A DNA stretch of 64,000 nt from Marinihelvus fidelis (lineage in GTDB: Bacteria; Pseudomonadota; Gammaproteobacteria; Xanthomonadales; SZUA-36). The notes under the pieces were generated by a model. It was given only the letters and a program-made list of their open reading frames with translations, was not told where the DNA came from and did not search any database. How positions within the stretch are numbered: the stretch's first letter is position 1; each line of letters opens with the position of its first letter. The position numbers and the translations under genes are program-made. Of the stretch, positions 26,701-35,632 are shown piece by piece. The stretch covers positions 400,026-464,025 of the forward strand of contig NZ_VYXP01000002.1 in NCBI RefSeq assembly GCF_008725655.1, read 5' to 3'.

Positions 26701-28151
26701 TTCTTGGCTCGGAGCCCCGAGGTTACGCTGGACACCAGTTCCGAACAGGTCTTGTGCGCTTCGCTGAGGCTTGCGAACTCAGCCTCGACATGAACCAGGC
26801 GATCCTGCAACTTGATATTGGCTGACTGGAAAGACGATTTTTCAGTGATTGCGCTCTTTAACTCGAACTCCAGGTTTTCAACCACTTTCCGGGCCGAATC
26901 AAATTGCTTCCTAAGCGCTTCGGTCTCTTCTCGAGCACGCGGAAGCTCCACTGCCATTTGCTCCAACAGTGTTTTTGATCCGTCAAGCAGCTGATCCAGC
27001 GCATGCCGTTGGTCGTTGACACTACTTAACAGTCCACGCATGTTGCGAAGCTCGGCAGCCACCAGGCTATGCTGACCCTCTTTCTGCCTATACAGGTGGG
27101 CCAGCACATTCTCCACCAGGACTTCATCCAGGCCGACCTTTATGCTCTTCTCCCCAATGCCCTTCAGCGATTCGAAGCCGACGGGAATTTCATGGCGTTC
27201 GAGTGTCAGTTCGGGCCGGGTAATTGCAACATATCGTGATTCGATGGACTGGAATCTTCCCCGCATCTGCTCCCATCGATTGAAGCGGATTTCATGTTCC
27301 CGGCGAAGAATTTCTGCCGTTGGCTCGACGATGTACTCCGGAACGTCCGGTAGCGCCCCACCCTGCATTTCGGTAAACCAGGCGGCGAGATGATGCGTTG
27401 CGGGCAATCGCTCGCCTTCGAATTGTGACCGGTACAGGCCCTTGTCTGAAAACGCGTTCAGACGCTCTTCGTCAATTTTCAATGATTGCCCTGTCTGGGC
27501 TTCCACGAACTGCTGGATTCGCACCAAAGGCTCCACTGGCCGAAGGACGAGATCTTCAAAATTAACCACAATGTGCGGGCGTTTTTTGGCCGCCTTAGTT
27601 GCGAGATGAAGGTACCGCTCGGTCAGAAAGTGGGTAAATTCAGGAGCGAAACCGTTTCGAGTTGCCAGGCTGGTCGCGATTTCTTCCGGCATCCGGTTAA
27701 CGAAAACAGTAACGACACGCTGACCCAGTGCCTGATACCACAAGGGAGCCAGCAGACAGAGCCTGGGATCTTTGACGCCGATCAAATCATGACCTGAATT
27801 TGAGTCAATCGACGCGATAAACCTGCTAATCCATTCACTGTAGATACGAGTTGCTTCGTCTTCTGCGGTCAATGTCCGGTCATCAAAACCCGACACTTCC
27901 GCCCAGTCACACTGTTTGGAAAACAACAATTCGTCATTGCGATGACGAAGCTTCAGGTGCTCCCTGAAACCCTTTGGATTTTCCTCGTTTGGCGCCATGA
28001 AATCTGATGGCTCGCCGAAATAGACGCCTGCGGATTCCAGCAATCCACAAAGCAAAGAGGTTCCAGATCGGTGCATTCCAAGAACCAGCACAACTGGTTT
28101 GGAAACCGCTTGACCGTCCAGCGTTTGGCCCGTATCTCTTTCGTTTGTCAT
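23742..28151 (-). CDS. Giant multidomain protein: sulfotransferase, coiled coil, GT2, two CgeB-like glycosyltransferase domains
   Basis: A 1469-residue cytoplasmic protein. Residues 18-300 are a sulfotransferase domain with the 5'-phosphosulfate loop VLGMHRSGTSLLCGLLE (22-38) and IGVKDPRLCLLAP. About 345-575 is helical, coiled-coil-like and rich in Glu/Arg/Leu. About 584-850 is a GT2 domain (TSIIVLTRNGAHHLKNLF, HMVFCNNDIIFDRP, ACRFEDFWAVGGFNEGYVYG, YEDVDLSLTIHR). About 870-1190 and 1200-1455 are two CgeB-like GT-B domains (NSRVFDALASGALVLSNGQRG and SNRLFDLAGCGAVVVSDSVPG). One polypeptide would thus build and sulfate a glycan. It heads a minus-strand cluster with two methyltransferases. AT-richer than the flanks. 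Confidence 0.85.
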   Translation of the reverse strand: MTNERDTGQTLDGQAVSKPVVLVLGMHRSGTSLLCGLLESAGVYFGEPSDFMAPNEENPKGFREHLKLRHRNDELLFSKQCDWAEVSGFDDRTLTAEDEATRIYSEWISRFIASIDSNSGHDLIGVKDPRLCLLAPLWYQALGQRVVTVFVNRMPEEIATSLATRNGFAPEFTHFLTERYLHLATKAAKKRPHIVVNFEDLVLRPVEPLVRIQQFVEAQTGQSLKIDEERLNAFSDKGLYRSQFEGERLPATHHLAAWFTEMQGGALPDVPEYIVEPTAEILRREHEIRFNRWEQMRGRFQSIESRYVAITRPELTLERHEIPVGFESLKGIGEKSIKVGLDEVLVENVLAHLYRQKEGQHSLVAAELRNMRGLLSSVNDQRHALDQLLDGSKTLLEQMAVELPRAREETEALRKQFDSARKVVENLEFELKSAITEKSSFQSANIKLQDRLVHVEAEFASLSEAHKTCSELVSSVTSGLRAKNLAAMDMVSVAVSSITEVLAPARQLVQLLGDILDSKSWKLIEPQLRLLMAPATAGFGETSLDLLKQEFHRVRASLKACEGGATEQIERMASNAQWAACSPETSIIVLTRNGAHHLKNLFTSYLEHHRRELAEWLIVDHASDDETEALVESLGSRLPLRYIKLDRNDTYSRSNNLATVFARGRHMVFCNNDIIFDRPVIQQLTKALDDDSGIGAVGLNLYYPSENPHDRQLQHGGINFRYDEQFKFPRPYNVTQERNTPGNFEVPAVTAALMACRFEDFWAVGGFNEGYVYGYEDVDLSLTIHRNLNKKIVLNASLSAIHDESASQKKDDNRAVAKRRLGNIELFRERYNRYVTRNYLKLFPGAGNNAPFRLGLVVTDDDPNTTAGDYFTASELASSLTEQYGWECRFLPRLSKTTNWYDCRGLDGVLVLIDAYDLRNIKNAAPGLVRMAWLRNWFDRWVRHDWFDLYDIAFCSSEKSANYVSRLTPVAVEVMKIATNPKRFDVQGSSHDKYESDYCFTGSYWNARRDIEDFDPNELSWRFQLFGSGWDDHEQFQGSWFGPVPYDDIPAVYASTKLVIDDANHVTRPWGSVNSRVFDALASGALVLSNGQRGAAETFDGELPTWDSADELTELVDYYLSNPGEREALVNRLRGLVLERHTYDRRARSLNSILEKFAEKTRVAIKLPVPRWDLANEWGDYHLASALARSLQKLGYRVRLDVLSDWYEPRAEQDDVVIVMRGLSEYEPRSHQLNIMWNISHPDKIESAEYERYDLVFVASVAHAHKLDEELSRPVLPLLQCTDPARFNWRDDRVRNEDVLFVGNSRGVLRDIVRDAIEAGINIKVYGTHWEKLIDRKYIAGEHIDNAELADAYANCAVVLNDHWETMREYGFVSNRLFDLAGCGAVVVSDSVPGIAELFGNLVYEYDGTPAGLKARVEQAKTEAESRMPDRKSLAEAVAKSHCMDARAGHFHQHIQRLLSEQKKPGQGK

Positions 28152-28178
28152 GAGTAACCGCTTAGCTCAGGGCTGTGC

Positions 28179-28769
28179 TCAACGAGGCGTCAGAAACAGG
28201 CCCATGTACTTGGCCAACGCGCGCGCTGAAACCAGACCAGGCTCAATCTCGAATACAGCCATACGGTTGTCGACGATTTCTGAGGGTTTTGTAAAGTTTT
28301 CAACGACGTGGTACTCGGACCGCTCAGCATAGTCATCAAAAATCAACCGGATCGGTCGGCGAGACCAAACGCATGTTGCCAAAAAGCAGGCCGGACGGAA
28401 CCGACCATCGACCAGAACCAGGTCGGGAGAAAGGTCATGTTCTTCACAGTAGTCCCATGGTCGAAAGGCGTAATCAGGCCAGGCACGAAAGGCCTTTTCG
28501 TCCTCTGGATAACCCCACTTTCCAGTTAATCCGATGTCGACGTGAATTGGTACGACTTTTCCGGGCAAGTCCTGTTCTTTGTACGCACCCATGATCCCCA
28601 GGAGCCACTTGGGATCTGACTCAACCGATAGCACTGTTTTTCCAAGGCGCGCGCCAAGAAGTGTACTGCCTCCCGCGCCGTATTCGACGACGACACCCGC
28701 TTCTGCGTACGACTGTTCCAAATAGGCCTTGCACGCACTGGTCATCGCAACACTGAACTGATCAAACAA
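28179..28769 (-). CDS. SAM-dependent methyltransferase-like protein
   Basis: A 196-residue Rossmann-type protein. VVVEYGAGGSTLLGARLG is the SAM-binding motif I, VLSVESDPKWLLGI motif II, and DLVLVDGRFRPACFLAT motif IV. The DGRFRPA ending occurs in a group of small methyltransferase-like proteins in polysaccharide loci. The start is TTG at 28769, chosen because GGAGG stands 6 bp before it and no ATG fits the family N-terminus. Substrate unknown; a sugar or glycan hydroxyl is the likely target given the neighbours. Confidence 0.72.
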   Translation of the reverse strand: MFDQFSVAMTSACKAYLEQSYAEAGVVVEYGAGGSTLLGARLGKTVLSVESDPKWLLGIMGAYKEQDLPGKVVPIHVDIGLTGKWGYPEDEKAFRAWPDYAFRPWDYCEEHDLSPDLVLVDGRFRPACFLATCVWSRRPIRLIFDDYAERSEYHVVENFTKPSEIVDNRMAVFEIEPGLVSARALAKYMGLFLTPR

Positions 28770-28828
28770 TTTCCACCTCCATAAATGTCCATGAACTGGC
28801 GCAATGCGGCTGCCTGTTCAACCAAAAC

Positions 28829-29845
28829 TCAATCGTGATTCGTCACGGCCGTTACCCGTTTCTGGGCTTCCCGCATTAATCGCGCACTGCGTTGCTCAGA
28901 GAGCATGTAGATTTTTGTGAATCGGCCGGAAACGAAATTTCTGGCTATCGCTGCGGGAGACATGATTCGCTGATAGTAGCGCTCAACTTTGCGCCGCATG
29001 TACCAGATCTTCCACCTGGGAGCCCGATAGATTTGCTGCAGTTTTGACTCCAGTTCATCCAGTGATTCGTAAATCACCGCCGTGTGACCATCCTTGAGTC
29101 CCGGGTGAAAGAGCTGAGCATAAAATGCGTGGATAACAGGAATGCACCCGACCGACATTGCTTCAGCAACGTTGTGGGAAAAGGGCATGTATACACCTGG
29201 GCAAGCAAGGTAGAAATCAAATCTTGCAAGTACGTCCAATAACCCATCGCGAGGAATCTTAAAGTTTGCGCTGTCCAGCACAACGCAATGTCGATCCAGT
29301 TGACGTTCCAGACGATCCTGGAACGCATCAAGGCTCGAGAATTGAACGGCTAGTTGCCGATCCAATAAATGCTGGCAAATTTTGTATCTGTTGGGGGTCT
29401 TGAATGGCGGAAAATTCTCAATCCGTTGATAGAGTTCAGCGTTCATGGATCCGATCATGAACACAGACTGATTTCTTCTGGTGCCCTTTTGACGAGACAC
29501 CCTGGAACCAAACTGAAAGACAGCCGGATGAGGCGTTATCGGTACGTAGTAGTCATTCTTTCCAGCCGTGTCAGCCCGATCCAACACAATGTGATCGTAG
29601 TATCGTGGGCTCAGCAGGTTCTCAGTGACGTGAAAATGGTCGCCAACAGGGGGATGCGCCAAACTGACGATATCTTCCTTTAGCAGCATTTCCGTGAACC
29701 GGTTCGACGCCAATTCATCCTCTGTGGTCTTGTCTGGATTAAAGAAGACTCGGTGACCAGCAAAATCCAGGCACTTGACAAGGTTATACAGGTATCTGGA
29801 ATAGGCTGCAGGCTTCTTGATGTCGAAATAAACAGGCATCTTCAT
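28829..29845 (-). CDS. Probable glycosyltransferase (GT-B-like, family unassigned)
   Basis: A 338-residue protein with no clear named family. Visible: an N-terminal MPVYFDIKKPAAYSRYLYNLVKCL, central NQSVFMIGSMNAELYQRIENFP, then FDFYLACPGVYMPFSHNVAEAMSVGCIPVIH, which resembles the donor-site acidic motif of GT-B or exostosin-like transferases, and a basic C-terminus. Context (between two methyltransferases, next to the giant transferase) supports glycan assembly. Assignment as glycosyltransferase is inference from that motif. Confidence 0.6.
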   Translation of the reverse strand: MKMPVYFDIKKPAAYSRYLYNLVKCLDFAGHRVFFNPDKTTEDELASNRFTEMLLKEDIVSLAHPPVGDHFHVTENLLSPRYYDHIVLDRADTAGKNDYYVPITPHPAVFQFGSRVSRQKGTRRNQSVFMIGSMNAELYQRIENFPPFKTPNRYKICQHLLDRQLAVQFSSLDAFQDRLERQLDRHCVVLDSANFKIPRDGLLDVLARFDFYLACPGVYMPFSHNVAEAMSVGCIPVIHAFYAQLFHPGLKDGHTAVIYESLDELESKLQQIYRAPRWKIWYMRRKVERYYQRIMSPAAIARNFVSGRFTKIYMLSEQRSARLMREAQKRVTAVTNHD

Positions 29846-29858
29846 GACATTGCCCGTG

Positions 29859-30473
29859 TCAGTGCCCGGAAGCTACATGCCGCAGAAACTCCGTTTGAAA
29901 TAATTCCATGGCAGCAGGATTGATCTCAATATCCCTCGATCGGGTTGCCTCAATAATCAATAGGTTAGGAACCCCTGATCCTTTGCTGTACTTACCATGT
30001 CTTTCAATGTCACACAGTTCAGCGTGGCGGGAACACCCATAGTCCTCAAAACGAATATCCGTATATCCGAGTTGATCAAACAAATACTCCAGAAAATCGT
30101 GGTCGTATAGAAACTGGTGTCCCCAGCCGTGAAAAGCGCGGTTAGTCCGCAAGACATGCATGACACGCTCATCACTCGCAAACTCCCGAGCCAGGGGGTA
30201 GTGACTGAGCATCACCCATTCCAGGTTGGGCGTGGTCAACCTGATGGTCCCGCCGTCCCGCAGGGAATGCCCCGCATTCCTGAGAAACGCAATTGCATCC
30301 TCCAGGGCAAGATGCTCAATAAAGTGTTCACCATAGACAAAGTCAACGTCTTCGAAAGGCCATTCTTTGGTGACATCAAGTACTTGATCGACGCCCTTAA
30401 AACTTCGAATGTCGACATTGGTCCAGCCCTCCAATAGGTTATGAGGACCACAGCCAACATGGATTTTTTTCAC
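29859..30473 (-). CDS. SAM-dependent methyltransferase (Methyltransf_11-like)
   Basis: A 204-residue class I methyltransferase. MKKIHVGCGPHNLLEGWTNVDI carries motif I (GCG) and the acidic residue of motif II, DFVYGEHFIEHLALEDAI is the motif before strand 4 with EHxIEH, and GGTIRLTTPNLEWV is motif III-like. GTG start at 30473 with AAGGAG 8 bp upstream. Such enzymes methylate sugar residues or lipid carriers in polysaccharide gene clusters; the exact acceptor is unknown. Confidence 0.82.
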   Translation of the reverse strand: MKKIHVGCGPHNLLEGWTNVDIRSFKGVDQVLDVTKEWPFEDVDFVYGEHFIEHLALEDAIAFLRNAGHSLRDGGTIRLTTPNLEWVMLSHYPLAREFASDERVMHVLRTNRAFHGWGHQFLYDHDFLEYLFDQLGYTDIRFEDYGCSRHAELCDIERHGKYSKGSGVPNLLIIEATRSRDIEINPAAMELFQTEFLRHVASGH

Positions 30474-30583
30474 AAACTCTCTCCTTCATTCGACACGGCC
30501 ACACGTCCAAACTGCGACTGGGCGTCGCAGTTCGAATTAGCCAACAACGACTTCAATCAAATTCCGCTCAAAACCCACGCCGA

Positions 30584-31153
30584 TCAACCACAATCCGCTT
30601 CGTAAAGCCGCTTTTCGAGACTGACCCAGACAGGATTCCTTTCGTAGGCTTCTTTCGTCAATGTTGACTGATTGTCAGGTGGAATTGTTTTCTTTGGCGC
30701 CTTGTTTTCATGCACATTAAACAATGCAGTTTTCTGTCCATCTGAAATGGGCAAAAACCGACCGACGACATCTATAAAATCGTTCGCCATGAACTCAACA
30801 CGAATCCAATGTTTAATCGTCTGATATTCAAATAACTCAAGGCAGTAATCCGCAGGGGTCGGCGGTTTGGTTGGCCACCAAACCAATCCCTGTTCCGTAA
30901 TTTCATCGGGGTTTTCGAGTCCGCGATGTCGGGCCATGTGTGCATTGTGACTCGCAATCCACTTGTGGAGTCGCCTGAAATTCAGAACCCGGACCTTGCC
31001 CTCTAGTGAAGGACTGAAAGCCCTGTGCTTTCGGGGTTCTGATACCGGGTCGATAATAAGCGTGCCGTTATCAATAATTTCGAACATTTTGTGGGTAGAA
31101 TTTCCACCGGCCTTGCCGAGGTGCGCCCAAACAAACTGATCACCAATAACCAT
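30584..31153 (-). CDS. Small sulfotransferase-like protein
   Basis: A 189-residue protein starting MVIGDQFVWAHLGKAGGNST. HLGKAGGNSTHKMF resembles the 5'-phosphosulfate binding loop of sulfotransferases (xPKxGTT/S), and no other domain is recognised. The 3'-phosphate-binding RDP-type motif is not obvious, so the protein may be divergent or have lost activity. ATG 31153 begins 1 bp after the rmlC stop; the frame stays open upstream but inside rmlC. Probably the last member of the rml operon by transcription. Confidence 0.5.
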   Translation of the reverse strand: MVIGDQFVWAHLGKAGGNSTHKMFEIIDNGTLIIDPVSEPRKHRAFSPSLEGKVRVLNFRRLHKWIASHNAHMARHRGLENPDEITEQGLVWWPTKPPTPADYCLELFEYQTIKHWIRVEFMANDFIDVVGRFLPISDGQKTALFNVHENKAPKKTIPPDNQSTLTKEAYERNPVWVSLEKRLYEADCG

Positions 31154-31154
31154 G

Positions 31155-31694
31155 TTACGTCCGACCAATTGCGAATAGCGCTGGCAGCGCATTGTCTTTA
31201 TCGGACAACAACGCATCGCTCAGTGGCCAAGCAATATCGACATCTGGGTCATCCCACTTCAACCCAGACTCTCCTCCAGGGTCGTAATAGTCGGTGCACT
31301 TGTATTCAATATCCGCTATTGCCGAGATTACTTGAAACCCATGGGCATACCCGGGCGGGATGTAAATCTGGTTTTTCTTCTCCGAGCTGAGATAAACGCC
31401 CACCCACTGTCCGAAAGTCTCTGACATCGGATCGATATCTACGGCAACATCAAACACTTCGCCCGAAATACAACGTACCAGTTTGCCCTGCGGCTTGCGT
31501 GTCTGGGTGTGGAGACCCCGCAGTACGCCCCGGCTTGACCTGCTGTGGTTGTCCTGGACAAATCGCAAGTTAGGGCCGAGCACGTCCGCGTAGCGGTCTT
31601 CCCTGAACGTTTCCAGAAAAAATCCACGCTCATCCTCAAAAACACGTGGCTCGATAACGACGACACCTTTCAGTTTGGTTTCAACAATCTTCAA
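31155..31694 (-). CDS. rfbC: dTDP-4-dehydrorhamnose 3,5-epimerase
   Basis: A 179-residue cupin epimerase. Conserved: [20 protein letters not shown] at the N-terminus, [22 protein letters not shown] with the active-site His, [11 protein letters not shown] and [12 protein letters not shown] with the second His region. Third step of dTDP-L-rhamnose synthesis. Start is TTG at 31694, overlapping the rfbA TGA by 4 bp. Order rfbB-rfbA-rfbC with no rfbD in the window. Confidence 0.95.
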   Translation of the reverse strand: MKIVETKLKGVVVIEPRVFEDERGFFLETFREDRYADVLGPNLRFVQDNHSRSSRGVLRGLHTQTRKPQGKLVRCISGEVFDVAVDIDPMSETFGQWVGVYLSSEKKNQIYIPPGYAHGFQVISAIADIEYKCTDYYDPGGESGLKWDDPDVDIAWPLSDALLSDKDNALPALFAIGRT

Positions 31695-32569
31695 AGTTCG
31701 CGCTCCAACAGGCCTACGAGGTATTCACCGTAACCACTCTTGATCAACGGAGCCGCCAGTTTGCGAACGGTCTCGTCATCAATCCATCCCTTGTTGAGCG
31801 CGATCTCCTCCGGACAGGCCACCTTCAGCCCCTGGCGCTTCTCCAATGTCTGGATGAAATGCCCGGCCTCCATGAGCGCGTCAAAGGAGCCGGTGTCCAG
31901 CCAGGCCATGCCTCGCCCCATCCGCTCAACACTGAGGTCGCCCTGTTCCAGGTAGCGCTTGTTGACGTCAGTAATCTCGAGCTCACCCCGGGCTGACGGC
32001 TTAATGTCCTTGGCGATATCGACGACGTTCTGGTCATAGAAATACAGGCCAGTCACCGCGTAGTGGCTCTTGGGCTTTGCAGGTTTTTCTTCGATCGAGG
32101 TAGCGACACCCGCCTCATCGAACGCTACCACGCCGAAGGCTTCCGGATCACTCACCCGGTATGCGAACACCGTCGCACCATCGGCCTGGGCTGAAGCTGC
32201 TTCAAGCTGTTCCTGCAGCCCATGCCCGAAAAACAGGTTGTCTCCCAGGATCAACGTACTGTGATCGTTGCCGATAAAGTCCTCGCCAATAATAAACGCC
32301 TGTGCCAGCCCATCCGGTGACGGCTGCACGGCATATTCCAGGTTGATGCCCCACTGGCTGCCGTCGCCCAGCATGTTGGAAAACCGCCCAGTGTCGGCGG
32401 GCGTCGAGATAATCAGGATGTCCCGTATGCCCGCCATCATCAGCGTAGTCAGCGGGTAGTAGATCATCGGCTTGTCATAGACCGGCAGCAGCTGTTTGCA
32501 CACGCCCAGCGTGACCGGGTGCAGGCGCGTGCCGGAGCCGCCGGCCAGGATGATGCCCTTACGCTTCAT
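31691..32569 (-). CDS. rfbA: Glucose-1-phosphate thymidylyltransferase
   Basis: About 292 residues. [20 protein letters not shown] is the nucleotidyl-transferase signature, then [33 protein letters not shown], and [15 protein letters not shown]. It makes dTDP-glucose from dTTP and glucose-1-phosphate, the first step to L-rhamnose. ATG at 32569 is the family start; the open frame upstream is inside rfbB, which it overlaps by 4 bp. Confidence 0.96.
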   Translation of the reverse strand: MKRKGIILAGGSGTRLHPVTLGVCKQLLPVYDKPMIYYPLTTLMMAGIRDILIISTPADTGRFSNMLGDGSQWGINLEYAVQPSPDGLAQAFIIGEDFIGNDHSTLILGDNLFFGHGLQEQLEAASAQADGATVFAYRVSDPEAFGVVAFDEAGVATSIEEKPAKPKSHYAVTGLYFYDQNVVDIAKDIKPSARGELEITDVNKRYLEQGDLSVERMGRGMAWLDTGSFDALMEAGHFIQTLEKRQGLKVACPEEIALNKGWIDDETVRKLAAPLIKSGYGEYLVGLLEREL

Positions 32570-33639
32570 GCCACTTTCTCCCCGGAACCCAGCCGGCCCA
32601 GGCGGTAGTCGCCACTCAGTACGCGTGACCACCAGGCCTCGTTGCCCAGGTACCACTCGACGGTCTTTCTCATGCCGGTTTCGAAGGTCTCTTCGGGCTT
32701 CCAGTCCAGTTCGCGGTGAATCTTGCTGGCGTCGATGGCGTAGCGCACGTCGTGGCCGGGCCGGTCCTTCACGAAGGTCACCAGGTCGCGATAGGCGGCA
32801 ACGCCAGCGGGCTTGTCCGGCCGAAGCTCTTCCAGCAGGTCGCACAGCGTGTGCACGACGGCCAGGTTGGCCTTCTCATTCCAGCCGCCGATATTGTAGG
32901 TCTCGCCCACGACGCCCTGCTCCAGCACCCGTACCAGAGCGCGCGCGTGATCGTCCACGAACAGCCAGTCACGGATTTGCTGGCCGTCGCCGTAGACCGG
33001 CAGCGGCTTGCCGTCCAGCGCGTTCAGGATCATGTGCGGGATCAGCTTTTCCGGGAACTGGCGCGGGCCGTAGTTATTAGAGCAGTTGGTCACCAGCACC
33101 GGCAGGCCGAAGGTCCGACCCCAGGCGCGCGCCAGGTGGTCGGAGCCGGCCTTGGTGGCCGAGTATGGCGAGCTGGGCGCGTAGGCGGTGTCCTCGGTGA
33201 AAAGGTCGTCGGTGCCTTCCAGGTCACCGTAGACCTCGTCGGTGGACACATGGACGAAGCGGAACCGGGACTGGGCCTCGGTATCGAGGCCGGCAAAGTG
33301 CTGGCGCGCGGCTTCGAGCAGGCGGTAGGTGCCGACCAGGTTGGTCTCGATGAAGTCGCCCGGCCCGTCGATGGACCGGTCGACGTGGCTCTCCGCCGCC
33401 AGGTGCAACACGGCATCCGGGGCGTGACGCTCCATGATGGCCGTAAGCGCGTCGCGGTCGCAGATGTCGGCATGCTCAAACGCGTACCGATCCGAGTCCG
33501 CAACATCCGCCAGCGACTCGGGGTTGCCGGCGTACGTCAGTTTGTCCAGGTTGACGACAGAGTGGGTCGTGTTCTCAATGATGTGGCGCACCACTGCGGA
33601 GCCGATAAAGCCGCAGCCGCCCGTAACCAGAATATTCAA
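32566..33639 (-). CDS. rfbB: dTDP-glucose 4,6-dehydratase
   Basis: About 357 residues, an extended SDR enzyme. NAD site [34 protein letters not shown], catalytic [16 protein letters not shown] (YxxxK), and [17 protein letters not shown]. It forms dTDP-4-keto-6-deoxyglucose, the second step to L-rhamnose. No ATG is in frame at the N-terminus; TTG at 33639 is chosen because GAGGG stands 5 bp before it and NILVTGG follows directly. First gene of the rml operon. Confidence 0.96.
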   Translation of the reverse strand: MNILVTGGCGFIGSAVVRHIIENTTHSVVNLDKLTYAGNPESLADVADSDRYAFEHADICDRDALTAIMERHAPDAVLHLAAESHVDRSIDGPGDFIETNLVGTYRLLEAARQHFAGLDTEAQSRFRFVHVSTDEVYGDLEGTDDLFTEDTAYAPSSPYSATKAGSDHLARAWGRTFGLPVLVTNCSNNYGPRQFPEKLIPHMILNALDGKPLPVYGDGQQIRDWLFVDDHARALVRVLEQGVVGETYNIGGWNEKANLAVVHTLCDLLEELRPDKPAGVAAYRDLVTFVKDRPGHDVRYAIDASKIHRELDWKPEETFETGMRKTVEWYLGNEAWWSRVLSGDYRLGRLGSGEKVA

Positions 33640-33665
33640 TGTAGCCCTCGGGTAGAGACGGAGGT

Positions 33666-33682
33666 GAATCAACGCGTGATTC
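33666..33682. promoter_or_regulatory. 6-bp inverted repeat between rfbB and the divergent GT2 gene
   Basis: GAATCA and TGATTC flank ACGCG, a perfect inverted repeat in the 100-bp divergent promoter region. It lies 27 bp before the rfbB start and could be an operator. No regulator is linked. Confidence 0.3.
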
Positions 33683-33739
33683 TACCCCATACCGCCCCGG
33701 CGGGTTGCCCTCGACGGCGGATTCGGCAATATTGCCGCC

Positions 33740-34753
33740 ATGCGCCCCGATTACGTTGAAGCCGTCCTCGAAGAAGCCCGACAACTGGATTTCGAGGTCC
33801 AGTCACCACGACCCGCAGCAGCCGACCGCCTGGCCCCTGTGTTGATTACCGTCGTACGCGACGAACGATCGGCCATGGAAGGTTTTCTCGCACACTACCG
33901 CCAGCGCGGCGTGCGCGAGTTCGTGGTCATCGACAACGGATCTACCGATGGAACACCCGACATGCTGGCCGCGGAGGACGACGTTACGGTCACCCCGGTC
34001 GACCGGCCATTTCACTGGACCGCCAAGCAGGCCTGGATCATGCGCGTCATCGAGACCATCGGCTTTCACCGCTGGTACCTGGTGGTCGACGCCGACGAAC
34101 GGGTTGTATTCAGCGGCGATGACCACTATTCGTTTTCCAGCCTGGCCGCCCACATGGAACTGGAAGGCCAGTGGCGCGTGCGCGGCGTGCTGGTGGACAT
34201 GTACGGGCCCGGCCCGTTGCTGGAAGCGCCCGAAGGCCCACTCGAGAGCACCCACACGCTGTTCGATGCGGAGGGCTATCACGAGGCCCTGACCGGGCAG
34301 ATGGTGTCGGTGAAAGGCGGCCCGCGCCGCCGTGCTTTTCGGGCCGACGGTATCGAACTCGACCCGGAACTCAGCAAGTACCCACTGTTCAAACTGGCCG
34401 AGGGCGAGTTGATGGCCAATCCGCATCATCACTGGCCGTACGAGGAGAACTTCAAATCGCCATGTTACCTGGGCATCCTGCACTACAAATTTGGTGCGGG
34501 GCTCAGGGAGAAAATTGGCAACGCCATCGCAGAGAAAAACTACTGGAACGACAGCGCCGAGTACCGCGCCTACCAGGCCGCGTTCGCTGACGACCCCGCG
34601 CTTTCACTCGCCTTCGACGGCTCACGACGATACACATCGCCCGGTGACCTGGTCGACTGCGGCCTGCTCAGATCACCCGAATGGAAAAAACACCGCTGGC
34701 CGCGGCGGCTGAAACAGGCCCGCGCACGGCTGGCAGGACTGGTGAAATCATGA
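33740..34753 (+). CDS. GT2-like glycosyltransferase (Glyco_tranf_2_4 type)
   Basis: A 337-residue protein. APVLITVVRDERSAMEGFL and FVVIDNGSTDGTPDML are the N-terminal GT-A motifs; WYLVVDADERVVFSG carries the metal-binding DAD. The insert AHMELEGQWRVRGVLVDMYG and later KFGAGLREKIGNAIAEKNYW recall PF13704-type transferases that occur with sulfotransferases. Stop and start overlap the sulfotransferase gene by 4 bp (ATGA), so the two are coupled. Likely adds a sugar that is then sulfated; donor unknown. Confidence 0.82.
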   Translation: MRPDYVEAVLEEARQLDFEVQSPRPAAADRLAPVLITVVRDERSAMEGFLAHYRQRGVREFVVIDNGSTDGTPDMLAAEDDVTVTPVDRPFHWTAKQAWIMRVIETIGFHRWYLVVDADERVVFSGDDHYSFSSLAAHMELEGQWRVRGVLVDMYGPGPLLEAPEGPLESTHTLFDAEGYHEALTGQMVSVKGGPRRRAFRADGIELDPELSKYPLFKLAEGELMANPHHHWPYEENFKSPCYLGILHYKFGAGLREKIGNAIAEKNYWNDSAEYRAYQAAFADDPALSLAFDGSRRYTSPGDLVDCGLLRSPEWKKHRWPRRLKQARARLAGLVKS

Positions 34754-35619
34754 ATACACCCGCGGGCCGACTGCCCGATTTTCTTTGCATCGGGGCGCAG
34801 AAGTCGGCGACGTCCTGGCTGAACGCCAACCTGATGCGCCACCCGGACATCTGGATTCCGCCCATCAAGGAACTCCATTTTTTCGATCACCTGTTTATCC
34901 CGCGATTCCGTACCTGGACCCGCCGGCATATTCACAATCACGTGGACAAGGCCATACGCCGGCACCTGAAGAACAACGAATCTCCGGACCTCGACTTCCT
35001 GCATTACCTGACCACGCTGGCGACGCAGGACCTGTTCACAGAGCGCTGGTACCGGGGCGCCTTCAGCTGGAAGAAAGGCGACGGCAAGTGCCTGGGTGAA
35101 ACCACACCCGAGTATTCGACCATCCCGGCCGATGGCATCGCCTATCTGCGACAACTCCTGGGGGAACCCAGGCTGATCTACATCATCCGCGACCCTGCGG
35201 ACCGGGCGATGTCACAAATGCGAATGAACCTGCTGAAGCGCTTTGGCGACCAGGCCGAGCCTGAAACATCCCGCTGGTCGCTGCGCCGGTGGCGCAAAGA
35301 GTTGGACAACGACGAAATCCATCAGCGCGGCCACTACTCGGCCTACGTACAGGAGTGGGACCGACAGTTCGCTCCTGAGCGGATGCTTTACCTTCCCTAT
35401 GGCCGAATTGGTGAAGAGCCGCTCAAAGTACTGGCCGAGGTGGAGTCATTCCTTGGGTTGCGAGCGCACAATCGCTACCCAAAAGCCAATGAACGGATTC
35501 ACCGTTTGCGACCGCTGCCCATTCCACCGGCCGCCGAGGAGGCGGCACGAGAGATTTTCGCGCGTGAAAGGGAATTCATTCGGCTCCGTTTTGGAGACGC
35601 GTTCGCGAACCTGACGTGA
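34750..35619 (+). CDS. Sulfotransferase
   Basis: A 289-residue PAPS-dependent sulfotransferase. DFLCIGAQKSATSWLNANL holds the 5'-phosphosulfate loop (QKSATS), IKELHFFDHLF follows, and RLIYIIRDPADRAMSQMRM is the 3'-phosphate motif (RDPxxRxxS). It transfers sulfate to a sugar hydroxyl in the cytoplasm. ATG 34750 is chosen as the family N-terminus and because of the 4-bp overlap with the GT2 gene. Convergent with another sulfotransferase gene 14 bp away. Confidence 0.92.
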   Translation: MNTPAGRLPDFLCIGAQKSATSWLNANLMRHPDIWIPPIKELHFFDHLFIPRFRTWTRRHIHNHVDKAIRRHLKNNESPDLDFLHYLTTLATQDLFTERWYRGAFSWKKGDGKCLGETTPEYSTIPADGIAYLRQLLGEPRLIYIIRDPADRAMSQMRMNLLKRFGDQAEPETSRWSLRRWRKELDNDEIHQRGHYSAYVQEWDRQFAPERMLYLPYGRIGEEPLKVLAEVESFLGLRAHNRYPKANERIHRLRPLPIPPAAEEAAREIFAREREFIRLRFGDAFANLT

Positions 35620-35632
35620 GCAGACTGCCTGA

